Below are positions 25,280-33,892 of a stretch of DNA of 64,000 bases, piece by piece. Origin of the DNA: Alistipes muris. GTDB taxonomy: Bacteria > Bacteroidota > Bacteroidia > Bacteroidales > Rikenellaceae. The notes beneath the pieces were generated by a model. The model was not told where the DNA came from. It saw only the letters and a list, made by a program, of their open reading frames with translations, and did no database searches. The first letter of the stretch is position 1; every line of letters begins with the position of its first letter. The translations under genes were made by a program, and so were the position numbers. The stretch is taken from positions 1-64,000 of the forward strand of contig NZ_CALPDD010000004.1 in NCBI RefSeq assembly GCF_943193205.1, given 5' to 3'.

Positions 25280-27220
25280 TTATTGTTCTTCCGTTATTTC
25301 CAATTCGTAGGAAGCCTTCTCCCACTCGTGCATCTGGTGGTCGTAACGGGCCTTGAGCTCGTTGTAGGCCTTGTAGTCGGCTTCGTTATACTCGGTCGCC
25401 GCGGCGAATTTCGTGTCGTAATCGGCAATCTGCCGCTCAATGTCGGCCAACCCGGCTTCGATGGTCTCGACCGCCTTGCGGAGCTTGCGCACCAACTTCT
25501 CCTGCTCCTTTTTCTGCTCGTAGGAGAGTTTGCCGGAAGCGGCGCCGGATTTCTCGGGGACGCCTTTGGACCTCTCGGGAGCGTCGTGCCGCTCAATTTC
25601 CTGCAACGATTCGAGTTTGCGCTTTTCCAGGAAATAGTAGATGCCGCCCAAATACTCCTTGACCGCGCCGTCGCGGAACTCGTAGACCTTGTCGACCATG
25701 CCGTCGAGGAATTCGCGGTCGTGCGACACGACCACCACCGTGCCGTCGTACTTCATGATGGCGCTCTTGAGAATGTCTTTCGAGCGCATGTCCATGTGGT
25801 TGGTGGGCTCGTCGAGCACCAGCAGGTTGCGCGGTTCGAGCATCATGCGGGCCATCGCCAGCCGGGCCCGTTCACCGCCCGAGAGCACCTTCACCTTCTT
25901 GTCGATGTCCTCGCCGCGGAACAGGAACGCCCCCAGGATGTCGCGCAGGCGCGTGCGGATGTCGCCCACGGCCACCCGGTCGAGGGTGTCATAGACCGTG
26001 AATTCGCCGTCCATCAGGTCGTCCTGGTTCTGCGCATAGTAACCTATGTTGACGTTGGCCCCCAGCCGGACCGACCCCTCGGTGGGGGTCAGCTGGCCGA
26101 TGAGCATCCGCGCAAGGGTCGTCTTGCCCTCGCCGTTGCGGCCCACCAGCGCGATGCGGTCGCCCTTGCCGATGGTGAAGTTCGCGCCGCCGAACACGCG
26201 TTTCGCGCCGAACGACATCCCGGCATCCTTGATTTCGGCCACCACCTGCCCCGAACGCGGCGCGGGCGGGAACTTGATGTTGAGCGTCGCCAGGTCTTCC
26301 TCCTCGACCTCCAGCCGGTCGAGGCGTTCGAGCTGCTTGATGCGCGACTGCACCTGGTTGGACTTCGTAGGCTTGTAGCGGAACTTCTCGATGAACTCCT
26401 CGGTCTTCTCGATCATGCGCTGCTGGTTCTCGTAGGCGGCCAGCTGCTGCGCCCGCCGTTCGGCCCGCAGGACCACATATTTGGAGTAGGAAACCTTGTA
26501 GTCGGTCACCTTGCCCAACGACAGCTCGACGGTGCGGTTGGTCACGTTGTCCAGAAAAGCCCGGTCGTGCGAAATCAGCAGCACGGCGCCGCTGTAATTG
26601 CGCAGGGACTCCTCCAGCCACTGGATGGATTCAATGTCGAGGTGGTTGGTCGGCTCGTCGAGCAGAAAAATCGAGGGACGGCGCAACAGCAGCTTGGCCA
26701 ACTCGATGCGCATGCGCCAGCCGCCCGAAAACTCGCTCGTCGCACGGCCGAAGTCCTCGCGCTTGAAACCCAGCCCCAAGAGCGTCTTCTCGATGTCGGC
26801 GTCGCGCGTCTCGCCGCCAAGAATATGGTAGTGGTCCTGCGCGTCGTTGAGCCGATGGAGCAACTGCTCGTAGTCGGCACTCTCGTAGTCGGTCCGTTCG
26901 GCGATTTCGCGCGTCAGCCGCTCGATTTCGGCCTCTATGCGCAGCACCTCCTCGAACGCCTTGGCCGTCTCGTCGGCCAGGGTCGTGGTATCGGCCACGC
27001 GCATGGTCTGCGGCAGGTAACCGATGGTACACTCGCCGTTGACCGTCACGGCGCCCGACGTGGGCTGCTGCTCGCCCGTGATGATGCGCAGCAGCGTAGT
27101 CTTGCCCGCGCCGTTCTTGCCCACGAGCCCGATGCGGTCCTTGGGGTTTATCAGAAACGAGATATTGTCGAAAAGGGTCCAGCCGCCGTAGCTGACCGTC
27201 AGGTTGTCCAATGAAATCAT
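25280..27220 (-). CDS. ABC-F family ATPase
   Basis: Predicted 646-residue soluble ABC-F protein with two ATP-binding cassettes and no membrane segments. The first cassette has Walker A GKNGAGKTT near 35, signature FSGGWRMRIELAKLL and Walker B IFLLDEPTNHLD; the second has GRNGEGKTT, signature LSGGERARLAMARMM and LLVLDEPTNHMD. The interdomain linker (about 240-305) is charged and a C-terminal coiled coil (about 560-646) follows, as in Uup/YdiF-type proteins. ABC-F proteins act on ribosomes, as translation factors or antibiotic-resistance proteins; the tail favours a Uup-like role. A -7 box lies six bases from the ATG. Confidence 0.93.
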   Translation of the reverse strand: MISLDNLTVSYGGWTLFDNISFLINPKDRIGLVGKNGAGKTTLLRIITGEQQPTSGAVTVNGECTIGYLPQTMRVADTTTLADETAKAFEEVLRIEAEIERLTREIAERTDYESADYEQLLHRLNDAQDHYHILGGETRDADIEKTLLGLGFKREDFGRATSEFSGGWRMRIELAKLLLRRPSIFLLDEPTNHLDIESIQWLEESLRNYSGAVLLISHDRAFLDNVTNRTVELSLGKVTDYKVSYSKYVVLRAERRAQQLAAYENQQRMIEKTEEFIEKFRYKPTKSNQVQSRIKQLERLDRLEVEEEDLATLNIKFPPAPRSGQVVAEIKDAGMSFGAKRVFGGANFTIGKGDRIALVGRNGEGKTTLARMLIGQLTPTEGSVRLGANVNIGYYAQNQDDLMDGEFTVYDTLDRVAVGDIRTRLRDILGAFLFRGEDIDKKVKVLSGGERARLAMARMMLEPRNLLVLDEPTNHMDMRSKDILKSAIMKYDGTVVVVSHDREFLDGMVDKVYEFRDGAVKEYLGGIYYFLEKRKLESLQEIERHDAPERSKGVPEKSGAASGKLSYEQKKEQEKLVRKLRKAVETIEAGLADIERQIADYDTKFAAATEYNEADYKAYNELKARYDHQMHEWEKASYELEITEEQ

Positions 27221-27225
27221 AGCGA

Positions 27226-27233
27226 CAAAGGTA
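27226..27233 (-). promoter_or_regulatory. Putative -7 box immediately before ABC-F ATG
   Basis: The minus strand reads TACCTTTG, ending six bases before the ATG at 27220. If used, the transcript would be leaderless or nearly so. Confidence 0.5.
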
Positions 27234-27273
27234 GCGATTTATCGCGACAATCGCCCCATTGCCGGCGGGGAAT

Positions 27274-27924
27274 TCAAGCTCCGAGCATCCGGACGATTTC
27301 GGCTTCGGGGTCGGCGGCGCCGAACACGCTGCTGCCCGCCACCAAGATGTCGGCCCCGGCGGCGTAGATTTCGCCTGCATTGCGGGCCGAAATACCGCCG
27401 TCGACCTCGATAAGGGTGTCGAGCCCCTGCTGGCGGGCCATTGCCCGCAAGTCGGCGATTTTCTGCAACGCTTCGGGGATGAACGCCTGCCCGCCGAAAC
27501 CGGGCTCGACGCTCATTATCAGCACCATGTCGACCAACGGCAGGATGTCGCGCAGCACCCCGACCGGAGTGGCGGGCTTGACGGAAATACCCACCCGCGC
27601 CCCGGCCTTGCGAATCAAACCGATGCACGCCCTCACGTCGGCCGTGGCTTCGTAGTGGAACGTAAGGATGTCGGCCCCGGCTTCGGCGAAACGCCCGACG
27701 TAACGTTCCGGCCCGACAATCATCAGATGGACGTCCAGGCATTTGTCCGACGCCTTGCGGATGGCTTTCAGCACCGGGAATCCGAACGAGATGTTGGGCA
27801 CGAACACGCCGTCCATCACGTCGATATGAATCCATTCGGCGGCACTGCGGTGGACCATGCGGGTGTCGCGGTCGAGGTGGCCGAAGTCGGCCGAAAGCAT
27901 CGAGGGGGCTACTATACGGGGCAT
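27274..27924 (-). CDS. rpe: Ribulose-phosphate 3-epimerase
   Basis: Interconverts ribulose-5-phosphate and xylulose-5-phosphate in the pentose phosphate pathway. The 216-residue TIM-barrel protein opens with IVAPSMLSADFGHL, has HIDVMDGVFVPNISFG near 36-51 (metal-binding His and Asp), HLMIV near 68, MSVEPGFGGQAF near 140 and EVDGGISARN near 175, all family hallmarks. The ATG at 27924 was chosen because homology starts there; a -7 box at 27941-27948 lies upstream. Confidence 0.97.
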   Translation of the reverse strand: MPRIVAPSMLSADFGHLDRDTRMVHRSAAEWIHIDVMDGVFVPNISFGFPVLKAIRKASDKCLDVHLMIVGPERYVGRFAEAGADILTFHYEATADVRACIGLIRKAGARVGISVKPATPVGVLRDILPLVDMVLIMSVEPGFGGQAFIPEALQKIADLRAMARQQGLDTLIEVDGGISARNAGEIYAAGADILVAGSSVFGAADPEAEIVRMLGA

Positions 27925-27940
27925 AGGCGGGGATTTTTTA

Positions 27941-27948
27941 CAAAAATA
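27941..27948 (-). promoter_or_regulatory. Putative -7 box for rpe
   Basis: The minus strand reads TATTTTTG, fitting TAnnTTTG, 16 bases before the rpe ATG. Confidence 0.5.
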
Positions 27949-28024
27949 CAAAACAAATCGCAGGCCGCAACGCCCCCGCCCCATAAATTCGGTGCGCAGA
28001 CCTGCACAGCTCGAAATTATTTAC

Positions 28025-28032
28025 TACCTTCG
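28025..28032 (+). promoter_or_regulatory. Putative -7 box immediately before rmuC ATG
   Basis: TACCTTCG, one mismatch from TAnnTTTG, ends five bases before the ATG at 28038, again implying little or no leader. Confidence 0.4.
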
Positions 28033-28037
28033 TGCGT

Positions 28038-29324
28038 ATGAATACGACCCTTATCATCGCCCTGGTCCTCCTCGGGGCGCTTGCCGCAGCCCTTGCAGCC
28101 GTCTGCATCCTGCAACGGCGCGAAGCCCGGCGGCTTGCGGCAGAGAAAACCGCCGCTCAGGAAGATTTGCGCATCCTCGCGGCGTCCCGCGCCGAGAGCG
28201 ACGCCCTGCGCACACGCGCCGAAGCCGAACTTGCGGCCCTGCAACGCCGCACGGCCGAAGAACGCGAAGCGGAGAAACAGCGCCGCGAAAAGGAGGAGGA
28301 GACCCTGCGGCTCCAATTCCGCAACTTAGCGACCGAAATCCTCGGCGAGCAGTCGCAGCGCTTCCGGCAGACGAGCCAGGAATCCATCGACCTGCTGCTC
28401 AAGCCTTTCAAGGACAACATCGCCGACTTCCGCAAACGCGTCGAAGAAATCTACACCACGCAGACTTCGCAGCGCGGTGAACTGAAAAACGAGCTGCAAC
28501 GGCTCATGGAGCTCAACCGTTCGATTTCGGCCGAGGCGCAGAACCTCACCAACGCCCTCAAGGGCAACTCCAAGGTGCAGGGCGACTGGGGCGAAATGCT
28601 CCTGGAAACCATCCTCGACAACTCATCGCTCCTCAAAGGCATCCATTACGAAACGCAGTACAACATCAAAGATGCCGAGGGACGCAACCTGCGGCCCGAC
28701 GTGGTGCTGCACCTGCCGGAGAAGAAGCACATCGTCATCGACTCGAAAGTTTCGCTGACGGCCTTTCTGGGCTACACGGCGGCCGAAGACGAGGAGGAAC
28801 GCCGCCGCCAGCTGGCCGCCCACGTGGCGTCGGTGCGCCAGCACGTCAGCGAACTGGGACGCAAGGAGTACCAGCGGCTTTTGGATTCGCCCGACTTCGT
28901 CATCATGTTCGTCCCCAACGAACCGGCCTTTCTCGCGGCCTTGCAGAACGACCCGGCCATCTGGGCCGACGCCTACGAAAAGAAAGTCATCGTCTCGTCG
29001 CCGACCAACCTGTTCGCGCTGCTGAAGCTGGTGGCCGACCTCTGGAAATACAACGACCAGGACAAGAACACCAAGGAAATAGCCGCCTGCGGACTGAAAC
29101 TCTACGAACAGCTGGTGGCGTTCACAGCCTCGCTCGAAAGCGTCGGCACGGCGCTGGGCAAGGCCCGCGACGCCTACGACGACGCCCACAAACGTCTCTG
29201 CACCGGCAACGACAACATCATCCGCGTGGGCGAACGCCTGCGCAAAACCGCCCGGCTCCAAGCCAGGCGGCAGCACGATCCCCGCACGCTCGAACTCGCC
29301 GGCAGCGAGGAGGAGAACGATTAG
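28038..29324 (+). CDS. rmuC: DNA recombination protein RmuC homologue
   Basis: Predicted 428-residue protein that limits recombination between inverted repeats. It has an N-terminal membrane segment (about 3-26), a long coiled coil (about 30-165) and the RmuC nuclease-like domain (about 175-380) with NSKVQGDWGE near 178-187, LRPDVVLHLPEKKHIVIDSKVS near 220-240 and FVPNEPA near 297. The conserved D/E-x-K core (VIDSKVS) resembles restriction-like nucleases. Its stop codon overlaps the end of the convergent tsaB gene by four bases, leaving no room for a separate terminator. Confidence 0.92.
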   Translation: MNTTLIIALVLLGALAAALAAVCILQRREARRLAAEKTAAQEDLRILAASRAESDALRTRAEAELAALQRRTAEEREAEKQRREKEEETLRLQFRNLATEILGEQSQRFRQTSQESIDLLLKPFKDNIADFRKRVEEIYTTQTSQRGELKNELQRLMELNRSISAEAQNLTNALKGNSKVQGDWGEMLLETILDNSSLLKGIHYETQYNIKDAEGRNLRPDVVLHLPEKKHIVIDSKVSLTAFLGYTAAEDEEERRRQLAAHVASVRQHVSELGRKEYQRLLDSPDFVIMFVPNEPAFLAALQNDPAIWADAYEKKVIVSSPTNLFALLKLVADLWKYNDQDKNTKEIAACGLKLYEQLVAFTASLESVGTALGKARDAYDDAHKRLCTGNDNIIRVGERLRKTARLQARRQHDPRTLELAGSEEEND

Positions 29325-30028
29325 AAGAGTTTTTTCTTCGCCGTCGTGACGACGAAATCCTTGAGATAGAACGGCTCGAAGTACGCGACGTCTTCCGTGC
29401 GGCCCTCGCCGAACGCCTGCTGGGCCAGGCGCGCCAGCCCGCGGGCCGACGGCGCCACCTCGACCAACTGCGCGTCGGGCAGCACCTCGGCGCACTTGCG
29501 GGCACCGTTGCCGAAGATGACGAACGGACGGCCCTCCGCCCGGAACGCCGCGAAACTCTCCGCGCCGACCACCTCGGCCACCACCTCCGACTGCGCCGCG
29601 CCTGCGCTGTCGAACACCTGCGCATAGACTTCCATACGCCGGGCATCGACCATCGGGCACAGCAGCGCCCGATCCCAGTCGCCGACCGCGAGAATCCCGG
29701 CCTCGTGGTCCTCGCGCGCCACTTCGGCCAGCGCGTCGAGCGACCCGACCGCCAACAGCGGTTTGCCCAAGCCGTAGCAGAGCCCTTTGGCGAACGACAC
29801 GCCGATGCGCAGCCCCGTGTAGGAACCGGGCCCCTTGCCCACGGCCACCGCGTCGAGCTCGTCGGGCGCAATGCCCGTTTCGCGCAGCAGCTCGTCGACG
29901 AAAAGCCCCACCTTGCGGGCGTGGTCGCGGCCCTCGTCGCTTTCGCGCAGAGAGACCAGCTCGCCGTCGCGGGCAATCCCCACCGAACAGATGTCGGTGC
30001 CGGTTTCGATACAAAGAATCAGAGACAT
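29321..30028 (-). CDS. tsaB: tRNA threonylcarbamoyladenosine biosynthesis protein TsaB
   Basis: Partner of TsaD in making t6A37 in ANN-decoding tRNAs; an actin-like fold without catalytic residues. The 235-residue protein opens with LILCIETGTDICSVGIA, has DHARKVGLFVDELL near 35-48 and the hallmark GKGPGSYTGLRIG near 63-75. The ATG at 30028 was chosen by family alignment; upstream frame sequence is repeat-derived. TsaE, another member of the pathway, is at 56.2 kb. Convergent with rmuC with overlapping stops. Confidence 0.94.
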   Translation of the reverse strand: MSLILCIETGTDICSVGIARDGELVSLRESDEGRDHARKVGLFVDELLRETGIAPDELDAVAVGKGPGSYTGLRIGVSFAKGLCYGLGKPLLAVGSLDALAEVAREDHEAGILAVGDWDRALLCPMVDARRMEVYAQVFDSAGAAQSEVVAEVVGAESFAAFRAEGRPFVIFGNGARKCAEVLPDAQLVEVAPSARGLARLAQQAFGEGRTEDVAYFEPFYLKDFVVTTAKKKLF

Positions 30029-30050
30029 GTTTTTCAGAGGTGAAAAGTGA

Positions 30051-30212
30051 ATTTTGCGAATAAGCGAAGGCAGAGAGTGCTTGCAGGCTATGCCGAGCGC
30101 AAGCAAAATCAAACATTTTGCGAATAAGCGAGGGCTGAGATTGCATTTTGTCATTCGGCCGCTCGCGGGCCCGGCTGGGGCGGTCGCGCTGTAAGCGCGA
30201 GCCGGGCCCCGC
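30051..30212. repeat. Structured dispersed element upstream of tsaB
   Basis: ATTTTGCGAATAAGCG occurs twice (30051-30066 and 30115-30130), with TATGCCGAGCGCAAGC between, a variant of the motif family at 1-50 and 11246-11305. It is followed by a GC-rich nested hairpin: outer arms GCGGGCCCGGCT (30165-30176) and AGCCGGGCCCCGC (30200-30212), inner CGCGCT-gta-AGCGCG (30185-30199). No coding potential. Confidence 0.6.
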
Positions 30213-30256
30213 GCAAAGTCATTGCCCCGTAAGCATAAACAGAGACCGTCCGATCA

Positions 30257-30287
30257 ATTTTTAATTCTTAATTTTTCATTTTTAATT
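30257..30287 (+). repeat. AT-rich 31-mer repeat, copy 2
   Basis: Identical over 31 bases to 2303-2333. It overlaps the stop codon of the HAD phosphatase gene (30282-30284). Confidence 0.85.
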
Positions 30288-31070
30288 TTCGCTACCGATT
30301 ACGCCGAAACGAATCAGCGCCTTGCGGATTCCGTCGTCGTCGACCGAATCCGTGACATAATCCGCCGCGGCCTGCACCTCGGGGCCCGCCTCGCCCATCG
30401 CCACGCCGACGCCTGCGGCCCGCAGCATGGGTATGTCGTTGCCGCCGTCGCCGAACGCCATGATTTCGTCGGCCGCCAATCCGAACCGGGCCGCCATTGC
30501 CGCCACGCCTTTGGCCTTGTCGGTCCCGCAGGCGTTGATGTCGGTGAAAATCGGGCACCAACGGTTGGCCGCCAGCCCGGGCAGCTGCGGCATGATGCGC
30601 CGCTGGGTTTCCTCGTTGCAGAAAAAGCACATCTGGCAACAGGTGCGTCGGGCGAACAGCGCCCGCAGGTCCACGGCTTCCGGCACGGGGTGGGCTATGG
30701 AATGCGCCATTCGCACCACTTCGGGGGTCACACGGTCCACGAAAATCCCGTCGTCGAACTCCAGCGCCACGGCGAATCCCAGCTCCTCGGCCAACTCCAT
30801 GCTGCGCTCGAAATCGGCCTGCGGAATCGGGCGGCAGGCGATGCACTCGCCGTCGGAGAGCCGGCATTCGGCCCCGTTGAGCGCCACCACCCCGTCGCGC
30901 GGAATCCCGGCTATGAGCCCCAGGTCTCCCGCGGCCCGGCCCGTGGCGATGAAAATCCGCACGCCGCGCCCGTGGGCCGCCGCCAACGCTTCGCGCGTAG
31001 AGTCGGGCACCCGGTGGGTCGCGAAACTCACGAGCGTACCGTCGACGTCGAAAAAGAGCGCCCGAATCAT
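30282..31070 (-). CDS. Cof-type HAD-superfamily phosphatase
   Basis: Predicted 262-residue HAD hydrolase of the Cof/IIB cap class, likely a sugar-phosphate or nucleotide phosphatase of unknown substrate. Motif I is [10 protein letters not shown] (nucleophile Asp8, Asp10), motif II IFIATGR near 39-45, motif III Lys in DKAKGVAAM and motif [13 protein letters not shown] near 215-225. It begins inside the smpB stop codon (ATGA overlap), so the pair is cotranscribed. The final codon and stop are contributed by the AT-rich 31-mer. Confidence 0.9.
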   Translation of the reverse strand: MIRALFFDVDGTLVSFATHRVPDSTREALAAAHGRGVRIFIATGRAAGDLGLIAGIPRDGVVALNGAECRLSDGECIACRPIPQADFERSMELAEELGFAVALEFDDGIFVDRVTPEVVRMAHSIAHPVPEAVDLRALFARRTCCQMCFFCNEETQRRIMPQLPGLAANRWCPIFTDINACGTDKAKGVAAMAARFGLAADEIMAFGDGGNDIPMLRAAGVGVAMGEAGPEVQAAADYVTDSVDDDGIRKALIRFGVIGSEN

Positions 31071-31531
31071 CGCCTGAAGTTTTTCAGCGCCTTGTCCATC
31101 TCGCGCTTCGCGTCGTTCTCCTTGAGGTACTCGCGCTTGTCGTAGGACTTGCGGCCGCGGGCCAGCCCGATGACGACCTTGGCCAAACCGCGGTCGTTGA
31201 GAAAGAGCCGCAGCCCCACGACGGTCAGCCCCTTATCCTGCGCAAGGCGCTGGAGCTTGGCGATTTCGCGGGCCGTCAGCAGGAGTTTGCGGTCGCGGCG
31301 CGGCGCGTGGTTGTTACAAGTACCCCAATCGTATTCGGCGATGTTGACCCCGCGTATCCACACCTCGCCCTTGTCGAAATAGCAGTAGGAATCGGTCATC
31401 GAAGCCTTTCCGGCACGCACCGACTTGATTTCGGTGCCGACCAGCACGATGCCTGCGGTCCACTCTTCGAGAATTTCGTAATCGAAGGTGGCCCGCTTGT
31501 TCCGGATATTGATTTTTTTCTGTTCGCTCAT
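31067..31531 (-). CDS. smpB: SsrA-binding protein SmpB
   Basis: Binds tmRNA and delivers it to stalled ribosomes (trans-translation). The 154-residue protein shows [16 protein letters not shown] near 7-22, [20 protein letters not shown] near 27-46, the RBS-like [13 protein letters not shown] near 76-88 and the basic C-terminal tail [18 protein letters not shown]. The ATG at 31531 was chosen because homology begins there. tmRNA itself is not in this window. Confidence 0.96.
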   Translation of the reverse strand: MSEQKKINIRNKRATFDYEILEEWTAGIVLVGTEIKSVRAGKASMTDSYCYFDKGEVWIRGVNIAEYDWGTCNNHAPRRDRKLLLTAREIAKLQRLAQDKGLTVVGLRLFLNDRGLAKVVIGLARGRKSYDKREYLKENDAKREMDKALKNFRR

Positions 31532-31761
31532 TGCCTTGTCCTCGGTTTTCCGGCCGATGTCCCGTCCGTGCCCCCGCATCGGCCAAAACGGCACGCGAAT
31601 TGCAACGTATGGTCGCAGAGGGCGGGAATCGGTTTAAGGTAACCAATTTCTTTATCTTTTCAGATATGTTTTACACATCTTTCTGTTTATTTTCTGTTTG
31701 CACACGGTATGCGCAGCGATGCGTGTACGACCCGAAGCCCGCCCTCTTTTTAATTTCCACC

Positions 31762-33732
31762 TTATAATATAAGTCTTTGCAGTTTCCGGGCCATGGTCAC
31801 CTTGGCGCGGTTCAGGGCGGCGAGCCGCTGCATGATTTCGGTCACCTGTTCGTCGGTGAGTTCGTCGCCGAGCTTGGCCTGGCACTCCTTTATCAACCCC
31901 TCGATGACCTTGGTCTTGTAGAGCGCCACGGCCTTGGGCACCCCCACGGCCAACATCTCGGCGTCGCTCTCCACATGCACGTCCTTGCGCTTCCAGAGCT
32001 CGCTGGGCACATAGTTGTCGTCCGAAAAAAGCAAGTCGACCGACACGTTGCACACCTCGGGGTCGCTGTGGTTGGTGAACAGATGCGCCGGAACCTCGAC
32101 CCCCACGCCCGACTGCTGCCATTGCTCGCAATAGGCCGCGCGTATCTTGTCATACTGGGGATTGCGGAACGTCAGCCCGCCGTCGGCCAGCTCGTCGAAG
32201 ATGACCTCGGCCACGTTGCACGCCACCATGGTGCGCCCCTCCTTGAAGTCGAACGAACAATGCCCGTACTTGAGCAGGTATTTGCACAGCTCGCGTTCCA
32301 GCGCATCGGTGCTGCTACCGGCCTCGACCTCGCGCACGTACTCCACCTCGGGTTCGCGCGGCGTCTCGCGGCGCAGGGTCGTCTGCCGCCGCACGAATTC
32401 GTCGGTCTCGCGGTCGCCCGTGGTCGAAAGCCGCTTGCGCGCCACCTCGGAGATGAGAATCTGTTCGTCGATCTCCATGATGCGGGCGCACTCCTTGATG
32501 TAGACGGCCCGCTGGATGGAATCGGGAATCTGCGCGACGGACTGCACCATGTCGCCGATAAGCGACGCCTTCTTGATGGGGTCGCCCTGCGCGTCCTCCA
32601 ACAGCAGCTTGGCCTTGAACGCCAGGAAATCCTGTTCGTTGGTGCGGATATACTCCTGCAGTTCGGCCGCCGTGTGGCTCCGGGCGAACGAATCGGGGTC
32701 CTCGGGCTCAGGCAGCAGCACGACGCGCACGTTCATGCCCTCCTTGAGGATCATGTCGATACCGCGCAGCGACGCATGGATACCCGCCGAATCGCCGTCG
32801 TAGATAACGGTGATGTTCTTCGTAAAGCGGTTCAGCAGGCGTATCTGCTCCGTCGTGAGCGACGTACCGGACGACGCGACGACGTTCTCGACCCCGGCCT
32901 GGTGCATCGAAATGACGTCGGTGTAGCCCTCCACCATGATGGCGAAGTCCTGCTGCTGGATGGCTTTCTTGGCGAAATAGAGACCGTAGAGTTCGCGCTT
33001 CTTGCTGTATATCTCGCTCTCGGGCGAATTCTGGTACTTGGCGACTTTCTTGTCGGTGCGGAGCGTACGGCCGCCGAACGCCACGATACGGCCCGAAATA
33101 TTGTGGACCGGGAACATCACCCGGTCGTGGAAACGGTCGAAGAGCGAACCGTCGCTCTCGCGCTTGAGCGACAGGCCCGTCGAGAGGAGGAATTCCTCCT
33201 TGTACCCGGCGGCCAGCGCGTCCTTGGACATCTTGTCGCCCTTGGCCGGGCAGAAACCGAGGCCGAATTTCTGAATCGTGGCGTCGGTCATGCCGCGCGT
33301 CTGGCGGAAATAGGCCATGCCGACGCTCATCCCCTCGCTCTCGTGGTGCAGATAGTCAGCGAAGTAGTCGGCCGCCCAACCATTGAGCGCAAACATGGAT
33401 TCGCGGTCGTTGTTGCGCCGCTCCTCCTCGGGGGTGAGCTCCTTCTCCTTGACCTCGATGCCGTAGCGCTTGGCCACCATCTTGAGCGCTTCGGGATAGG
33501 TGACGTTCTCGTGCTCCATCAGGAACGTCACGGCGTTGCCGCCCTTGCCGCAGCCGAAACACTTGTAGACGCCCTTGGAGGGCGAAACGACGAACGACGG
33601 GGTCTTCTCGTTGTGGAACGGACAGCACGCCTGGTAGTTCACGCCTTTGCGCTTGAGCGTGACGAAGTCGCCGACAATATCCACGATATTGGCGGCGGCA
33701 TAGATGCGGTCTACTGTCTCCCGGTCGATCAT
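31762..33732 (-). CDS. dnaG: DNA primase
   Basis: Synthesises RNA primers at the replication fork. The 656-residue protein has the N-terminal CHC2 zinc-binding domain with Cys37, His40, Cys58 and Cys61, the catalytic TOPRIM core (VEGYTDVISMHQAG near 258-271, and VIYDGDSAGIHAS near 305-317 with the DxD-type metal site), and a C-terminal DnaB-interaction domain (about 430-656). A -7 box reading TATCTTTG lies only five bases upstream of the ATG. Confidence 0.97.
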   Translation of the reverse strand: MIDRETVDRIYAAANIVDIVGDFVTLKRKGVNYQACCPFHNEKTPSFVVSPSKGVYKCFGCGKGGNAVTFLMEHENVTYPEALKMVAKRYGIEVKEKELTPEEERRNNDRESMFALNGWAADYFADYLHHESEGMSVGMAYFRQTRGMTDATIQKFGLGFCPAKGDKMSKDALAAGYKEEFLLSTGLSLKRESDGSLFDRFHDRVMFPVHNISGRIVAFGGRTLRTDKKVAKYQNSPESEIYSKKRELYGLYFAKKAIQQQDFAIMVEGYTDVISMHQAGVENVVASSGTSLTTEQIRLLNRFTKNITVIYDGDSAGIHASLRGIDMILKEGMNVRVVLLPEPEDPDSFARSHTAAELQEYIRTNEQDFLAFKAKLLLEDAQGDPIKKASLIGDMVQSVAQIPDSIQRAVYIKECARIMEIDEQILISEVARKRLSTTGDRETDEFVRRQTTLRRETPREPEVEYVREVEAGSSTDALERELCKYLLKYGHCSFDFKEGRTMVACNVAEVIFDELADGGLTFRNPQYDKIRAAYCEQWQQSGVGVEVPAHLFTNHSDPEVCNVSVDLLFSDDNYVPSELWKRKDVHVESDAEMLAVGVPKAVALYKTKVIEGLIKECQAKLGDELTDEQVTEIMQRLAALNRAKVTMARKLQRLIL

Positions 33733-33737
33733 ACGTG

Positions 33738-33745
33738 CAAAGATA
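33738..33745 (-). promoter_or_regulatory. Putative -7 box immediately before dnaG ATG
   Basis: The minus strand reads TATCTTTG (full consensus), five bases from the ATG at 33732; a leaderless dnaG mRNA is implied. Confidence 0.55.
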
Positions 33746-33832
33746 GGGAAAACCGAATTAAGAATTAAACATTAGGAATTAAAAATGTCATTGCGGTCTG
33801 CCGCGGCTCCGGGACCACAGAGCGGAGCGCAC

Positions 33833-33868
33833 AAAAAGCTCCCTGCCGAAACAACTGCGACAGGGAGC
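33833..33868 (-). terminator. Terminator of glnN
   Basis: On the minus strand GCTCCCTG / CAGGGAGC (8 bp, 15-base loop) is followed by five T residues. Confidence 0.75.
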
Positions 33869-33892
33869 GGAAAATGCGGACCGTGAGCGCGC

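Noticed and set aside
30165..30212. tRNA or terminator for the GC-rich nested hairpin
   Set aside because: No cloverleaf or T run; recorded as a structured repeat instead.
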